DNA of 64,000 nucleotides from Streptococcus oralis. Lineage in GTDB: Bacteria; Bacillota; Bacilli; Lactobacillales; Streptococcaceae. Of the stretch, positions 8,639-16,765 are shown piece after piece; the first letter of the stretch is position 1; each line of letters starts with the position of its first letter. A program made the position numbers and the translations under genes. A model generated the notes under the pieces. It saw nothing but the letters and a program-made list of their open reading frames with translations, was not told the DNA's origin and searched no databases. The stretch spans positions 1,717,501 through 1,781,500 of the forward strand of contig NZ_CP046523.1 of NCBI RefSeq assembly GCF_021497885.1, in the 5' to 3' direction.

Positions 8639-9496
8639 ATGAAAATATCCAAAGTTACCATTACAATTGCTTCTACACTTACTTCCGTCATTTTACTGAC
8701 TGGCTGTGGCACAAATTCGGCAAATTCACAGACAACACAAAGTAGTACATCTGATAATCAGGTTACAATGACCTATGATCAGTTGCGTTCAAGAGAGAAC
8801 ACTATGTCAACTCTTTGGTATCAAAAAGCAGCTGAGACCAAAGCACTCTACCTACAAGGTTACAATGTCGCTACTGATCGTTTGAAAGAACTACTAAAAA
8901 CACAGACAGATAAACCCTACTCTATCGTTTTGGACTTGGACGAAACTGTATTAGACAATAGCCCTTATCAAGCGCAAAATGTCAAAGATGGAACAGCATT
9001 TACCCCAGAAAACTGGGATGTCTGGGTAAAAAAAGCCGCAGCCAAGGCTGTACCAGGTGCTAAAGACTTTCTCCAATTTGCAGACCAAAACGGTGTCCAA
9101 ATTTACTATGTATCTGACCGCACGATAGATCAGGTAGATGATACGATCAAAAACCTAGAAAATGAAGGAATTCCTGTACAAAGCCGCGATCATCTCATGT
9201 TCTTAGAAAAAGGCGTCAAATCTAAAGAAGGTCGTAGACAAGCAGTCCAAGAAAAAACCAACTTAGTCATGCTACTAGGAGACAATCTTGTGGACTTTGC
9301 AGAGTTTTCAAAGACCTCTGAAACTGAGCGCGACCAAAAATTAGAGGAATTACAAAAAGAGTTTGGTGAGAAATTCATCATTTTCCCTAACCCAATGTAC
9401 GGATCATGGGAAAGCACTGTTTACAATGGTAATAAATTGGATGCCAAGGGTCAAACTGAAGAGCGCCAAAAAAACTTACAAGGGTTTGATAAATAA
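8639..9496 (+). CDS. lppC: Lipoprotein acid phosphatase / 5'-nucleotidase, e(P4) family
   Basis: Surface lipoprotein of the HAD superfamily (class C acid phosphatase), 285 aa. The lipobox LLTGC ends at Cys23, followed by a Ser/Thr-rich linker. The catalytic DxDxT is D99-L-D101-E-T103 (IVLDLDETVLDN). Later HAD motifs are YYVSDRT and LVMLLGDNLVDF, and the end matches FPNPMYGSWE of the e(P4)/LppC family. It would release phosphate from nucleotides or other small esters outside the cell, for example for nucleoside or NAD salvage. Monocistronic, with its own promoter and terminator. Confidence 0.92.
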   Translation: MKISKVTITIASTLTSVILLTGCGTNSANSQTTQSSTSDNQVTMTYDQLRSRENTMSTLWYQKAAETKALYLQGYNVATDRLKELLKTQTDKPYSIVLDLDETVLDNSPYQAQNVKDGTAFTPENWDVWVKKAAAKAVPGAKDFLQFADQNGVQIYYVSDRTIDQVDDTIKNLENEGIPVQSRDHLMFLEKGVKSKEGRRQAVQEKTNLVMLLGDNLVDFAEFSKTSETERDQKLEELQKEFGEKFIIFPNPMYGSWESTVYNGNKLDAKGQTEERQKNLQGFDK

Positions 9497-9554
9497 ATAA
9501 GAGAGCTATCTACCAGTTTACACCAACCACAAGATATCGTATTTATGAGAATAT

Positions 9555-9591
9555 CAAAAAAGACGATTTCCAAGCGGAAATCGTCTTTTTT
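9555..9591 (+). terminator. Intrinsic terminator of the phosphatase gene
   Basis: GACGATTTC-CAAGCG-GAAATCGTC stem with T6 downstream and A6 upstream, so it can work in both directions (also toward the oxidoreductase gene). Confidence 0.85.
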
Positions 9592-9653
9592 ACTATTTTA
9601 TCTTGTACTTGGTATAAACCAGTATATATTCCACTAGATAGTATGCTCTCCCC

Positions 9654-9728
9654 CTTGTACCACTTCCACCTGTTGCTGAATCCATGGGTGTTCCTCACCA
9701 ATCGACTCAACTGATTGGATTTTTTTAT
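9654..9728 (+). pseudogene. Duplicated fragment of the UroD-like gene plus its upstream repeat
   Basis: Bases 9654-9710 repeat 7945-8001, inside UroD-like copy 2, with 56 of 57 identical in the same orientation. The next 17 bases (9712-9728) match the upstream repeat at 8478-8494 with one mismatch. The intervening stretch is missing, so this is a deleted duplicate. It abuts the 3' end of the oxidoreductase gene. Confidence 0.85.
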
Positions 9729-10777
9729 AACTCCTCTTTCATAGCAAAGTAAGCACGTATTTTGGGCGCCACTTGTGTGCCGAAGAGTTCAATAGCTCTC
9801 AAAACTTGATCATGAGGCATGGAACCAAGCGGTAGATGGAGCATGAAACGGTCCAAGCCTAAATCCTCAATCATGCGAATCAATTTTTCTGCCACCTGAT
9901 CTGGATTGCCCACAAACATGGCACCATTTGGTCCAACTTGCTCCAAATATTGCTCATAGGTCAACTCCTGCCAGTGCGGACGGTCTTTGGAAATTGCATC
10001 CACCACTTGCTTGGTCGGATGGAAATAATCTTTGACAGCCTGCTCGCCATCTTCAGCAATCCAGCCCCAAGAATGGGCTCCCACTTTCAGGTCTTTATCC
10101 GCATGACCGGCTTCGCTCCCAATCTCACGATAAGCTTGAATCAACTTTTTAAAATAACGCGGATTGCCACCGATAATAGCATAGACAATCGGCAACCCCG
10201 CCCGAGCAATCTTCACTGTTGACTCTACATGACCTCCTGTCGCCACCCACAATGGCAATTTGTCCTGAACTGGACGAGGATAGACTTCTTTTCCAGCAAT
10301 GCTTTGGGTCAATTGACCTTGCCAGTCTATCTTGGTCTTTTCATTGACTAACTGGAGCATGTCTAATTTCTCATCAAAGAGAGCTTCATAGTCTTTCAAG
10401 TCATAGCCAAACAGTGGGAAAGACTCGGTAAATGAACCACGCCCAGCCATAATCTCTGCCCGTCCATTTGACAAGGCATCGATGGTAGCATATTGTTGGA
10501 ACAAGCGAATCGGATCCATACTCGAGAGAATGCTGACTGCACTGGTCAAACGAATCTTCTTGGTATTGACTGCCCCAGCTGCAAGAACAATCTCTGGCGC
10601 CGATACCGCAAAGTCCTCCCGATGATGCTCCCCAATCCCGTACACATCCAAACCAACCTTATCAGCCAGCTCTATCTCTGCCACCAACTGACGAATGCGT
10701 TCATCATGACTGTAAATCTGTCCAGTCGCTTCTAGAGCTGTTGTTTCACCAAATGTTGAAATCCCTAATTCTACCAT
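9725..10777 (-). CDS. Luciferase-like (LLM class) flavin-dependent oxidoreductase
   Basis: 350 aa protein of the bacterial luciferase / F420-FMN monooxygenase superfamily with a TIM-barrel fold. Typical pieces are VELGISTFGE at the N-terminus, then DVYGIGEHHREDFAVSAPEIVLAAGA and RLTSAVSILSSMDPIRLFQQYAT, and the C-terminal AEKLIRMIEDLGLDRFMLHLPLG. It is likely FMN-dependent; the substrate is unknown. In the pneumococcal order I remember, a similar gene sits next to glmS. The stop lies at the edge of the duplicated fragment, so the end may have been reshaped. Confidence 0.88.
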   Translation of the reverse strand: MVELGISTFGETTALEATGQIYSHDERIRQLVAEIELADKVGLDVYGIGEHHREDFAVSAPEIVLAAGAVNTKKIRLTSAVSILSSMDPIRLFQQYATIDALSNGRAEIMAGRGSFTESFPLFGYDLKDYEALFDEKLDMLQLVNEKTKIDWQGQLTQSIAGKEVYPRPVQDKLPLWVATGGHVESTVKIARAGLPIVYAIIGGNPRYFKKLIQAYREIGSEAGHADKDLKVGAHSWGWIAEDGEQAVKDYFHPTKQVVDAISKDRPHWQELTYEQYLEQVGPNGAMFVGNPDQVAEKLIRMIEDLGLDRFMLHLPLGSMPHDQVLRAIELFGTQVAPKIRAYFAMKEEL

Positions 10778-10856
10778 CCTGTTTCCTCGCTATCTCTTTT
10801 AGTTTTAGGATATTTTATCACTAATTAGTTTTATTTTCAATGAATTTGCTCATTAG

Positions 10857-10881
10857 AAAAAAGCCTAGATCAACTAGACTT
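10857..10881 (-). terminator. Terminator of glmS
   Basis: On the minus strand AGTCTAG-TTGAT-CTAGGCT (one G-U pair) followed by T6. Confidence 0.7.
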
Positions 10882-10888
10882 TCTTAGC

Positions 10889-12697
10889 TTATTCCACAGT
10901 TACTGACTTAGCAAGGTTACGTGGTTTGTCCACATCAAGGCCACGGTGTAAGGTTGCAAAGTAAGCGACTAGTTGTGTCGGTACGACCATTGAGATTGGT
11001 GAAAGGTAAGGGTGTACGGTCGTAAGGACGATATCATCTGTCTCTTTAGCAACATTTTCCTCTGCGATAGTGAGAACCTTGGCACCACGGGCTGCGACCT
11101 CTTGGATATTTCCACGAGTGTGGTTAGCAAGGACTGGATCTGACAAGAGGGCCAAGACAGGCGTTCCTTCTTCAATCAAGGCAATGGTTCCATGCTTGAG
11201 TTCTCCTGCCGCAAAGCCTTCACACTGGATGTAAGAAATCTCTTTGAGTTTGAGACTTGCTTCCATGGCTACGTAGTAATCTTGACCACGTCCAATGTAA
11301 AAAGCGTTGCGAGTTGTTTCAAGAAGCTCTCGAACCTTGGCATCAATGTTTTCTTTCTCAGAAAGAGTTGATTCGATAGACTGAGCTACGATTGACAACT
11401 CATGAACCAGGTCAAAGGCTTGCGCTTTGGCATTGCCGTTTGCTTCTCCAACTGCTTTTGCAAGGAAGGCAAGGGCTGCGATTTGCGCCGTATAGGCCTT
11501 TGTTGATGCTACGGCAATTTCAGGACCCGCGTGAAGAAGCATGGTATGGTTGGCTTCACGTGAAAGAGTTGAACCTGGCACGTTTGTCACTGTCAAACTC
11601 GGAATTCCCATTTCATTAGCCTTAACCAAAACCTGACGGCTGTCAGCTGTTTCACCAGACTGGCTGATAAAGATGAAGAGCGGTTTCTTGCTGAGAAGTG
11701 GCATACCGTAGCCCCACTCAGATGAGATTCCAAGTTCTACTGGTGTACCTGTCAATTCTTCCAACATCTTCTTAGAAGCAAATCCTGCGTGGTACGATGT
11801 TCCAGCTGCAAGGATGTAGATGCGGTCTGCATCTTGAACAGCCTTGATGATAGCAGGGTCAACCACTACTTGACCCGCCTCATCTGTGTAGGCTTGGATG
11901 AGTTTACGCATAACCGTTGGTTGCTCATCAATTTCCTTGAGCATGTAGTAAGGATAAGTCCCCTTACCGATATCTGACAAGTCGAGCTCAGCAGTATAGC
12001 TAGCACGCTCACGGCTGTTACCATCATAGTCTTGAACTTCGACGCTATCAGCCTTGACGATTACCAACTCTTGGTCATGAATTTCCATGTATTGGTTGGT
12101 CTCACGAATCATGGCCATAGCATCAGAGCAGACCATGTTATAGCCTTCTCCAAGACCAATCAAAAGTGGCGATTTGTTCTTAGCGACATAGATGACTTCA
12201 GGATCTTGTGAATCAATCAATGCAAAGGCATAAGACCCACGGATGATGTGAAGGGCTTTTTTGAAGGCTTCAAGAACTGAGAGACCTTCTTCTTCTGCAA
12301 ATTTCCCAATCAAGTGAACAGCGATTTCCGTATCGGTTTGCCCCTTGAAGTGGTGACCTGCAAGGTATTCTTCCTTGATTTCAAGGTAGTTTTCAATCAC
12401 TCCATTGTGCACCAAGACAAAACGTCCTGTCTCAGAGCGGTGTGGGTGAGCATTGTCTTCCGTTGGTTTCCCGTGAGTCGCCCAACGCGTATGTCCGATA
12501 CCAGTCGTTCCCTCAACACCAGCTGTCTTGGCAGACAATTCTGCGATACGACCGACAGCCTTAACTAGATGATTTTCAGCACCACCTAGGACAAAAATCC
12601 CCGCAGAATCATAGCCACGGTATTCGAGCTTTTCAAGCCCTTGAATCAAAATATCAGTTGCATTTGTGTTTCCAACAACACCAACAATTCCACACAT
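10889..12697 (-). CDS. glmS: Glutamine-fructose-6-phosphate aminotransferase (isomerizing)
   Basis: Makes glucosamine-6-phosphate from fructose-6-phosphate and glutamine, the entry to peptidoglycan amino sugars. At 602 aa it has the usual length. It begins [10 protein letters not shown], where Cys2 becomes the N-terminal catalytic residue of the glutaminase domain. Two SIS sugar-binding domains follow ([23 protein letters not shown]), and it ends in the conserved KSVTVE. The reading frame is open 34 codons further upstream, but Cys2 fixes this start. The nearest AAGGAG lies about 27 nt before the ATG, with a CACAG-CTGGT-CTGTG hairpin between. Two NagR-like sites flank the promoter. Confidence 0.97.
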   Translation of the reverse strand: MCGIVGVVGNTNATDILIQGLEKLEYRGYDSAGIFVLGGAENHLVKAVGRIAELSAKTAGVEGTTGIGHTRWATHGKPTEDNAHPHRSETGRFVLVHNGVIENYLEIKEEYLAGHHFKGQTDTEIAVHLIGKFAEEEGLSVLEAFKKALHIIRGSYAFALIDSQDPEVIYVAKNKSPLLIGLGEGYNMVCSDAMAMIRETNQYMEIHDQELVIVKADSVEVQDYDGNSRERASYTAELDLSDIGKGTYPYYMLKEIDEQPTVMRKLIQAYTDEAGQVVVDPAIIKAVQDADRIYILAAGTSYHAGFASKKMLEELTGTPVELGISSEWGYGMPLLSKKPLFIFISQSGETADSRQVLVKANEMGIPSLTVTNVPGSTLSREANHTMLLHAGPEIAVASTKAYTAQIAALAFLAKAVGEANGNAKAQAFDLVHELSIVAQSIESTLSEKENIDAKVRELLETTRNAFYIGRGQDYYVAMEASLKLKEISYIQCEGFAAGELKHGTIALIEEGTPVLALLSDPVLANHTRGNIQEVAARGAKVLTIAEENVAKETDDIVLTTVHPYLSPISMVVPTQLVAYFATLHRGLDVDKPRNLAKSVTVE

Positions 12698-12734
12698 AGT
12701 ATATACGACACAGACCAGCTGTGCTTTCTCCTTA

Positions 12735-12754
12735 AATTGGTATAGTCTGATTTC
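12735..12754 (-). promoter_or_regulatory. NagR-like (GntR/HutC) operator, proximal
   Basis: AAATTGGTATAGTC on the plus strand, between the glmS transcription start and the ribosome site. It resembles the dre sites bound by NagR, which controls glmS and nagAB in S. mutans. Inferred from similarity to the second copy and to that motif. Confidence 0.6.
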
Positions 12755-12778
12755 CCTTTTACAGAACCAGCAAAGACA

Positions 12779-12807
12779 GTATATACTTGTTTTTCTCACT
12801 TGTCAAG
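12779..12807 (-). promoter_or_regulatory. Promoter of glmS
   Basis: On the minus strand TTGACA (12802-12807), 17-bp spacer, TATACT (12779-12784), a near-consensus sigma-A promoter placed between the two NagR-like sites. Confidence 0.8.
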
Positions 12808-12813
12808 TATAAA

Positions 12814-12833
12814 AATTGGTATAGTTTTTTAAA
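12814..12833 (-). promoter_or_regulatory. NagR-like (GntR/HutC) operator, distal
   Basis: AAATTGGTATAGTT, repeating the first 13 bases of the proximal site about 79 bp away and ending 7 bp upstream of the glmS -35. Confidence 0.55.
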
Positions 12834-12864
12834 ATACCATCAGAGCAAGATTTCACTTGAGAAC

Positions 12865-12893
12865 TGACAAGTAGGATTCGATTACTTATAATA
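12865..12893 (+). promoter_or_regulatory. Promoter of the EamA gene
   Basis: CTGACA (12865-12870), 17-bp spacer, TATAAT (12888-12893); the GAGGAGG ribosome site follows closely. Confidence 0.7.
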
Positions 12894-12912
12894 GAGAGAG
12901 GAGGTAGTTACC

Positions 12913-13326
12913 ATGTGGTTTTTCTTCGCACTTTTATCTGCTGTCTTTGCAGCCTTAACTTCTATTTTAGCCAAGATTGGGATTGAGGGAGTTCCGTCCA
13001 ACCTAGCAACAGCCATTCGTACGGTCGTCGTCATCCTTATGGCTTGGGCCATGGTTTTCTTGACCAATAGTCAGACTGAGATTGTCGACATAAGTAGAAA
13101 AAGTTGGCTCTTTCTCATCCTGTCTGGTTTGGCAACAGGTGCCTCCTGGCTCTGCTACTACAAGGCCTTGCAGATGGGCAATGCGACTGAGGTATCTGCT
13201 GTCGATAAGTTTAGTCTCGTCATTACACTCGTTTTAGCCTTTTTCTTTCTACAAGATGTCCTGACGTTTAAAACAATCATTGGATGTATACTGATTACGA
13301 TTGGAACCTTGGTGATGATTTTGTAA
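12913..13326 (+). CDS. Single-domain EamA/DMT family membrane protein
   Basis: 137 aa, about five hydrophobic helices, one EamA domain. Typical features are the N-terminal ALLSAVFAALTSILAKIG, the YYKALQMGNATEVSAVDKFS segment and the C-terminal ITIGTLVMIL. Most drug/metabolite transporters have two such domains, so this one probably works as a dimer, as small SMR-like members do. Substrate unknown. It has its own promoter and terminator and is divergent from glmS. Confidence 0.85.
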   Translation: MWFFFALLSAVFAALTSILAKIGIEGVPSNLATAIRTVVVILMAWAMVFLTNSQTEIVDISRKSWLFLILSGLATGASWLCYYKALQMGNATEVSAVDKFSLVITLVLAFFFLQDVLTFKTIIGCILITIGTLVMIL

Positions 13327-13352
13327 TCCTCTCCCCCCTCCCTATATGACCT

Positions 13353-13386
13353 CCCCAAAAAAGTTAGATAGTTTTGGGGTGTTTTG
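13353..13386 (+). terminator. Terminator of the EamA gene
   Basis: CCCCAAAA ... TTTTGGGG stem (13353-13379), then TGTTTTG. Confidence 0.7.
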
Positions 13387-13433
13387 TTACGTCTAAATTT
13401 ATAAGTAGAGGAAATCAGCTTCAAGCGTCTAGC

Positions 13434-13463
13434 AAAAAGGAGAGAACCAAATTGGTTCCCTCC
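13434..13463 (-). terminator. Terminator of the Gtf3-like gene
   Basis: On the minus strand GGAGGGAACCAA / TTGGTTCTCTCC stem with a short loop, followed by T5. Confidence 0.75.
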
Positions 13464-13588
13464 AAGATGTGGTTTTTCATCATCCCACTACACAGTTGAC
13501 AAAAAACTAATTATCTCAGATAGCTAACTTCGACTTGAAATTTTGCCTTTCTAAATCTGAATGTGGTAAACCGATGACTGACTTTTGA

Positions 13589-14593
13589 CTAATCTAAGAG
13601 CATCATGGAATCAATAAACAATTTCTTTGTGAAATAACCATTTTTAATTAAGTAAGCTGTATATTTTGCTCTTGTGACCATTTGATCATACTCTTCTTCC
13701 GTACATTCCTGAACTACACGACTAGCTTCTTCCAAACTGGACACGACAAAGCCCAAACCTTTCTCACGGATATAGTCCACATTAGAAAGATAGTCTGGCA
13801 CAACCACAGGAATACCCGCAGCCAGATAAGTTGTTAACTTATAAGAAACATTTTCTTTGTAGTAGTCACGCTCTTGCGCAGGATTTTCGGAATTTCCCCA
13901 TACTAGGCCAAAACCTCCTCCTTTAGACAACTCCAACAATAATTCCTGCTGAGTTCGCCAACCTTCAAGATGGACTTTGGAATAATCTACTCCCTCTGCT
14001 CTCGTAGCGTAAACGTGCAGGGGTGTACTTTGTTTCCAGTCAACGATATGTGGAAAACGAGATGGGTCTCCTGAGAAGATTAATTTTTTCTCAAACTTTG
14101 GAGTATAGAGTTCCAAACCATGGGGAAGATCCCAGAGTGTTTGAACAACGTAGTTCTTGACGGTTAATCCTTCTGAAACGAGTTTCTGGTACATTTGTTC
14201 GGATGGTACTACCACCACATCACACTTGTTATACATATCAATGTGGGCCTTCATAAGATAATAATTGCTCTCAAACATTAGTGGCTGAACATCATGGATA
14301 AACATCACCATTTTTACATGAGAAAGCTTTAACTTTTCTATCAAGTGATTGTCCCATTCAACACTATTCCATGAAGGAGATTGGAAAAAAACGACATCTC
14401 CATAAGATACCCCCGCGACAATTCCATCCATTCGCGAGTTCAGTTCTTCCCACGGTTCATGGCTTGCATCATAAAAATATATCCCCAGTTCGTTAACTCC
14501 AAAGTCTCGAACAATTTTCATGACATTGTTCTGCGCCATCAAGGCAACACTCGTTGATGCTTGCCCAAATAAATTTGTGAAATGTACTTTCAT
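13589..14593 (-). CDS. Gtf3-like sugar transferase (serine-rich-repeat adhesin glycosylation family)
   Basis: 334 aa GT-B type glycosyltransferase. It resembles Gtf3 (Nss) of the Fap1/SRR-adhesin system: MKVHFTNLFGQ start, ELGIYFYDA, GDVVFFQSPSW, KMVMFIHDVQPLMFESNYYLM, then the C-terminal donor-binding part NVSYKLTTYLAAGIPVVVPDYLSNVDYI. In known systems Gtf3 adds glucose to GlcNAc on the adhesin as the second sugar. Here no accessory Sec genes, SRR adhesin or gtf1/2 lie nearby, so it is an orphan and its acceptor may be a different glycan. Single gene with its own terminator. Confidence 0.8.
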   Translation of the reverse strand: MKVHFTNLFGQASTSVALMAQNNVMKIVRDFGVNELGIYFYDASHEPWEELNSRMDGIVAGVSYGDVVFFQSPSWNSVEWDNHLIEKLKLSHVKMVMFIHDVQPLMFESNYYLMKAHIDMYNKCDVVVVPSEQMYQKLVSEGLTVKNYVVQTLWDLPHGLELYTPKFEKKLIFSGDPSRFPHIVDWKQSTPLHVYATRAEGVDYSKVHLEGWRTQQELLLELSKGGGFGLVWGNSENPAQERDYYKENVSYKLTTYLAAGIPVVVPDYLSNVDYIREKGLGFVVSSLEEASRVVQECTEEEYDQMVTRAKYTAYLIKNGYFTKKLFIDSMMLLD

Positions 14594-14927
14594 TGTTTTC
14601 TAAATCCTCGTCTCAGTAATTTCTCTAAACATTGTATCATAATTTACGACTTTTCAAAAGCGTTTACATGCCAATTTTCAAGCTCAAGTTAGTTACTTGG
14701 GATAATTCCCCCGGGAGTCTTGTCTTCCAAGAACAATAAGGATAGCCTTAATAAACGTTTTTCTCACTCAATCTCACAAATTCGGTATCTTTGTTAGCTA
14801 TGATAGATTGAATGAGTTGTTCCTGTTGAGTATATAATTTTTTGCATCTTTAGATTTCTCTGCTCATCTTGTGATGACTACAAGCTCACATATAGAATTC
14901 TTATGCGATCAAGTCACTAACTTCTTT
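14594..14927. other. Intergenic stretch, no convincing gene
   Basis: 334 bp. One 30-odd codon open stretch on the minus strand (roughly 14750-14850) reads like a protein tail but has no start or ribosome site; it may be a relic. Nothing else recognised. Confidence 0.4.
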
Positions 14928-15500
14928 TCAAAGATTCGAGAAAGTGAGATTTTTCCATTTTTCTTGCCAATGTTTCTTGGACAAGCGTTCTTGAAAGAGC
15001 TTCATTCGGTCTTCATTATCTAAGAAGTGAGGAGTCGGGTGAACTTGAAAGTTCAAAATATCCTCTAAACCATAGGGGGCAAAGAGCTCTAAAGTGGAAT
15101 CTTCATTCAAGCGTAGGCCTACCGCTGTACATCGTTCTGGATACTTACTCATAGCATCACGAGAACTCGTGTAAGGCGCTGTGTGGGGACTGTGCAGATG
15201 CATATAGACCTGATTTTTCAACTCCCACTGATACTGAGGGAAATCTTCTCTCAGCTTGCTCTCTAGGGATACTGTTTCCTCATAAGAAATATCTGGATCA
15301 AAGAAAATCACATCCACGTCCGTTTCATGATCAAAAGGGGATTTGTCTGACAAGAGATTCCAGATGAAATTTCTAACCGAACCCGCTGCCAACCACGAGT
15401 CTTTCAGAGCAAGGTTTCGGATGATGGTTAAAATGGCCATCATATCTGGATTTTCTCTGAAAGCCTCTAGAATTTCGTGCTCATTTTTCACTGTATTCAT
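14928..15500 (-). CDS. Nucleotidyltransferase-like protein (COG3575/DUF925 type)
   Basis: 190 aa cytoplasmic protein. [13 protein letters not shown] followed by [13 protein letters not shown] resembles the Gly-Ser and Asp-x-Asp metal-binding motif of the nucleotidyltransferase fold. The rest ([34 protein letters not shown]) matches the uncharacterised COG3575 family. Its start overlaps the ruvB end by 20 bp, so it is translated from the same mRNA. No biochemical role is known to me. Confidence 0.8.
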   Translation of the reverse strand: MNTVKNEHEILEAFRENPDMMAILTIIRNLALKDSWLAAGSVRNFIWNLLSDKSPFDHETDVDVIFFDPDISYEETVSLESKLREDFPQYQWELKNQVYMHLHSPHTAPYTSSRDAMSKYPERCTAVGLRLNEDSTLELFAPYGLEDILNFQVHPTPHFLDNEDRMKLFQERLSKKHWQEKWKNLTFSNL

Positions 15501-16479
15501 AACCTAAATGCTCATATGCCTTAGCTGTGGCGACTCGTCCAGATCGTGTCCGCATGATAAAACCTTTTTGGATCAAGTAGGGCTCGTACATGTCTTCGAC
15601 TGTTTCGCGCTCCTCGGCAATATTAACAGAGAGAGTTCCGAGCCCGACAGGACCACCACCGTACATCTCAATCATGGTCCGAAGGATTTTTTGGTCCACA
15701 TAATCCAAACCTTCATGGTCAACATCTAGCATGGTCAAGGCCTTATCCGTAATCACATCATCAATCAAGCCATCACCCATAATCTGTGCAAAGTCGCGCA
15801 CGCGCTTAAGGAGACGATTGGCGATACGAGGAGTTCCACGACTGCGTAAGGCCAACTCCGAAGCTGCCTCATGAGTGATTTCCATCTCAAAAATATCTGC
15901 CGTCCGTTCAACAATTTCCGTCAAGTCAGCATGGGCATAGTATTCCATATGACCTGTAATCCCAAAACGTGCCCGCAGAGGATTTGAAAGCATCCCCGCA
16001 CGGGTCGTTGCACCAATCAAGGTAAAAGGTGGCAAGTCTAAATGGACACTGCGACTGCCCTCACCAACCCCAATCATGATGTCAATGTAAAAGTCCTCCA
16101 TAGCACTATAAAGCACCTCTTCCACCGACATGGGCAGGCGATGAATCTCGTCTATAAAGAGGACGTCTCCAGGCTCCAAATCATTCAAAATCGCTACCAG
16201 ATCACCCGCTTTTTCAATAACGGGACCTGACGTTTGTTTGAGATTGACTCCTAGTTCATTGGCAATGACAAAGGCCATGGTCGTTTTCCCAAGTCCTGGA
16301 GGGCCAAACAAAAGAACATGGTCCAGCGCTTCATCCCGCATTTTGGCAGCTTCGATAAAGATTTGCAGCTGATCCTTGACCTTATCCTGACCGATATATT
16401 CACGTAAATACTGAGGACGGAGCGTACGTTCTACTAACTCCTCATCCCCCATTATCTCATTGTCTAAAATTCTACTCAT
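15481..16479 (-). CDS. ruvB: Holliday junction branch migration helicase RuvB
   Basis: AAA+ motor of the RuvAB complex that migrates Holliday junctions in recombination and repair. 332 aa with Walker [13 protein letters not shown], Walker [12 protein letters not shown], sensor 1 LIGATTRAG and the arginine finger region LRARFG, then the C-terminal winged helix [19 protein letters not shown]. The annotated ATG is preceded by TATAAT only 6 nt away, so the transcript may be leaderless. The alternative ATG nine codons in has no ribosome site. csRNA copy B ends just upstream. Overlaps the nucleotidyltransferase-like gene. Confidence 0.97.
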   Translation of the reverse strand: MSRILDNEIMGDEELVERTLRPQYLREYIGQDKVKDQLQIFIEAAKMRDEALDHVLLFGPPGLGKTTMAFVIANELGVNLKQTSGPVIEKAGDLVAILNDLEPGDVLFIDEIHRLPMSVEEVLYSAMEDFYIDIMIGVGEGSRSVHLDLPPFTLIGATTRAGMLSNPLRARFGITGHMEYYAHADLTEIVERTADIFEMEITHEAASELALRSRGTPRIANRLLKRVRDFAQIMGDGLIDDVITDKALTMLDVDHEGLDYVDQKILRTMIEMYGGGPVGLGTLSVNIAEERETVEDMYEPYLIQKGFIMRTRSGRVATAKAYEHLGYEYSEK

Positions 16480-16485
16480 GCCTCT

Positions 16486-16491
16486 ATTATA
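16486..16491 (-). promoter_or_regulatory. -10 of ruvB (candidate leaderless promoter)
   Basis: On the minus strand TATAAT followed by AGAGGC and the ruvB ATG; TTGTTT lies 17 bp upstream. Predicted +1 coincides with the start codon. The -35 is at the tail of the csRNA B terminator. Confidence 0.55.
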
Positions 16492-16510
16492 TCAAAAATC
16501 CAAGCCACAA

Positions 16511-16711
16511 ACAAAAACTCCACCTGATTGGGTGGAGTTAAGGGAGATTATTATGAAAAAGAAAAGTTTAGGATTTCATTAAATAAAGGGTACTCAATGA
16601 AAATCGAAATCAGACTAGGCAGATAGACGCAAGCATAACTATAGTTAGCTAAGTCGACTCTAACGAAGTATGGTGAGATTTTCAAAAAGTATTAGGAGGT
16701 CTTTATCTAAT
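16511..16711 (-). ncRNA. CiaR-dependent small RNA (csRNA), copy B, enlarged by a BOX-like insertion
   Basis: Starts near 16711 and ends at the ACUCCACC-CAAUCA-GGUGGAGU terminator near 16511, about 201 nt against about 95 in the normal copies. The 5' arm AUUAGAUAAAG and the 3' arm CUUUAUUUAAU are intact, as is the anti-ribosome-site stretch CAUAAUAAUCUCCC. The loop after ACCUCCUAA holds a 103-nt insert (16589-16691). It lies between the flavoprotein operon and ruvB on the same strand. Whether the longer RNA is stable or active is unknown. Confidence 0.8.
16589..16691. repeat. BOX-like repeat (boxA-boxC ends) inside csRNA B
   Basis: 103 bp starting GGTACTCAATGAAAATCG, with the other end reading TACTTTTTGAAAATC in inverse orientation. 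The ends match the boxC and boxA termini of the BOX elements of S. pneumoniae and relatives. The interior is strongly diverged and boxB appears absent. The uninterrupted csRNA copies C and E show the empty site AAAG-TTAGG. Confidence 0.8.
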
Positions 16712-16717
16712 GACTAT

Positions 16718-16750
16718 ATGATACACGAGGAGACTTAAAATTACCTTAAT
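16718..16750 (-). promoter_or_regulatory. CiaR box and -10 of csRNA copy B
   Basis: On the minus strand ATTAAG-GTAAT-TTTAAG (16734-16750), N10, TATCAT (16718-16723). Perfect box-to-minus-ten geometry. Confidence 0.9.
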
Positions 16751-16765
16751 TTTTAAAATCAATCA

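Noticed and set aside
12698..12799. N-terminal extension of glmS by 34 codons
   Set aside because: GlmS needs Cys2 as the free N-terminal nucleophile, and the extension crosses the promoter (-10 at 12779-12784).
13471..13588. Transposase remnant in the gap after the EamA gene
   Set aside because: The sequence vaguely resembles insertion-sequence ends, but I could not find a reading frame or inverted repeats to support it.
14750..14860. 33-codon open stretch on the minus strand (YTQQEQLIQSIIANKD...) as a gene
   Set aside because: No start codon with a ribosome site and no recognised family; at most a relic.
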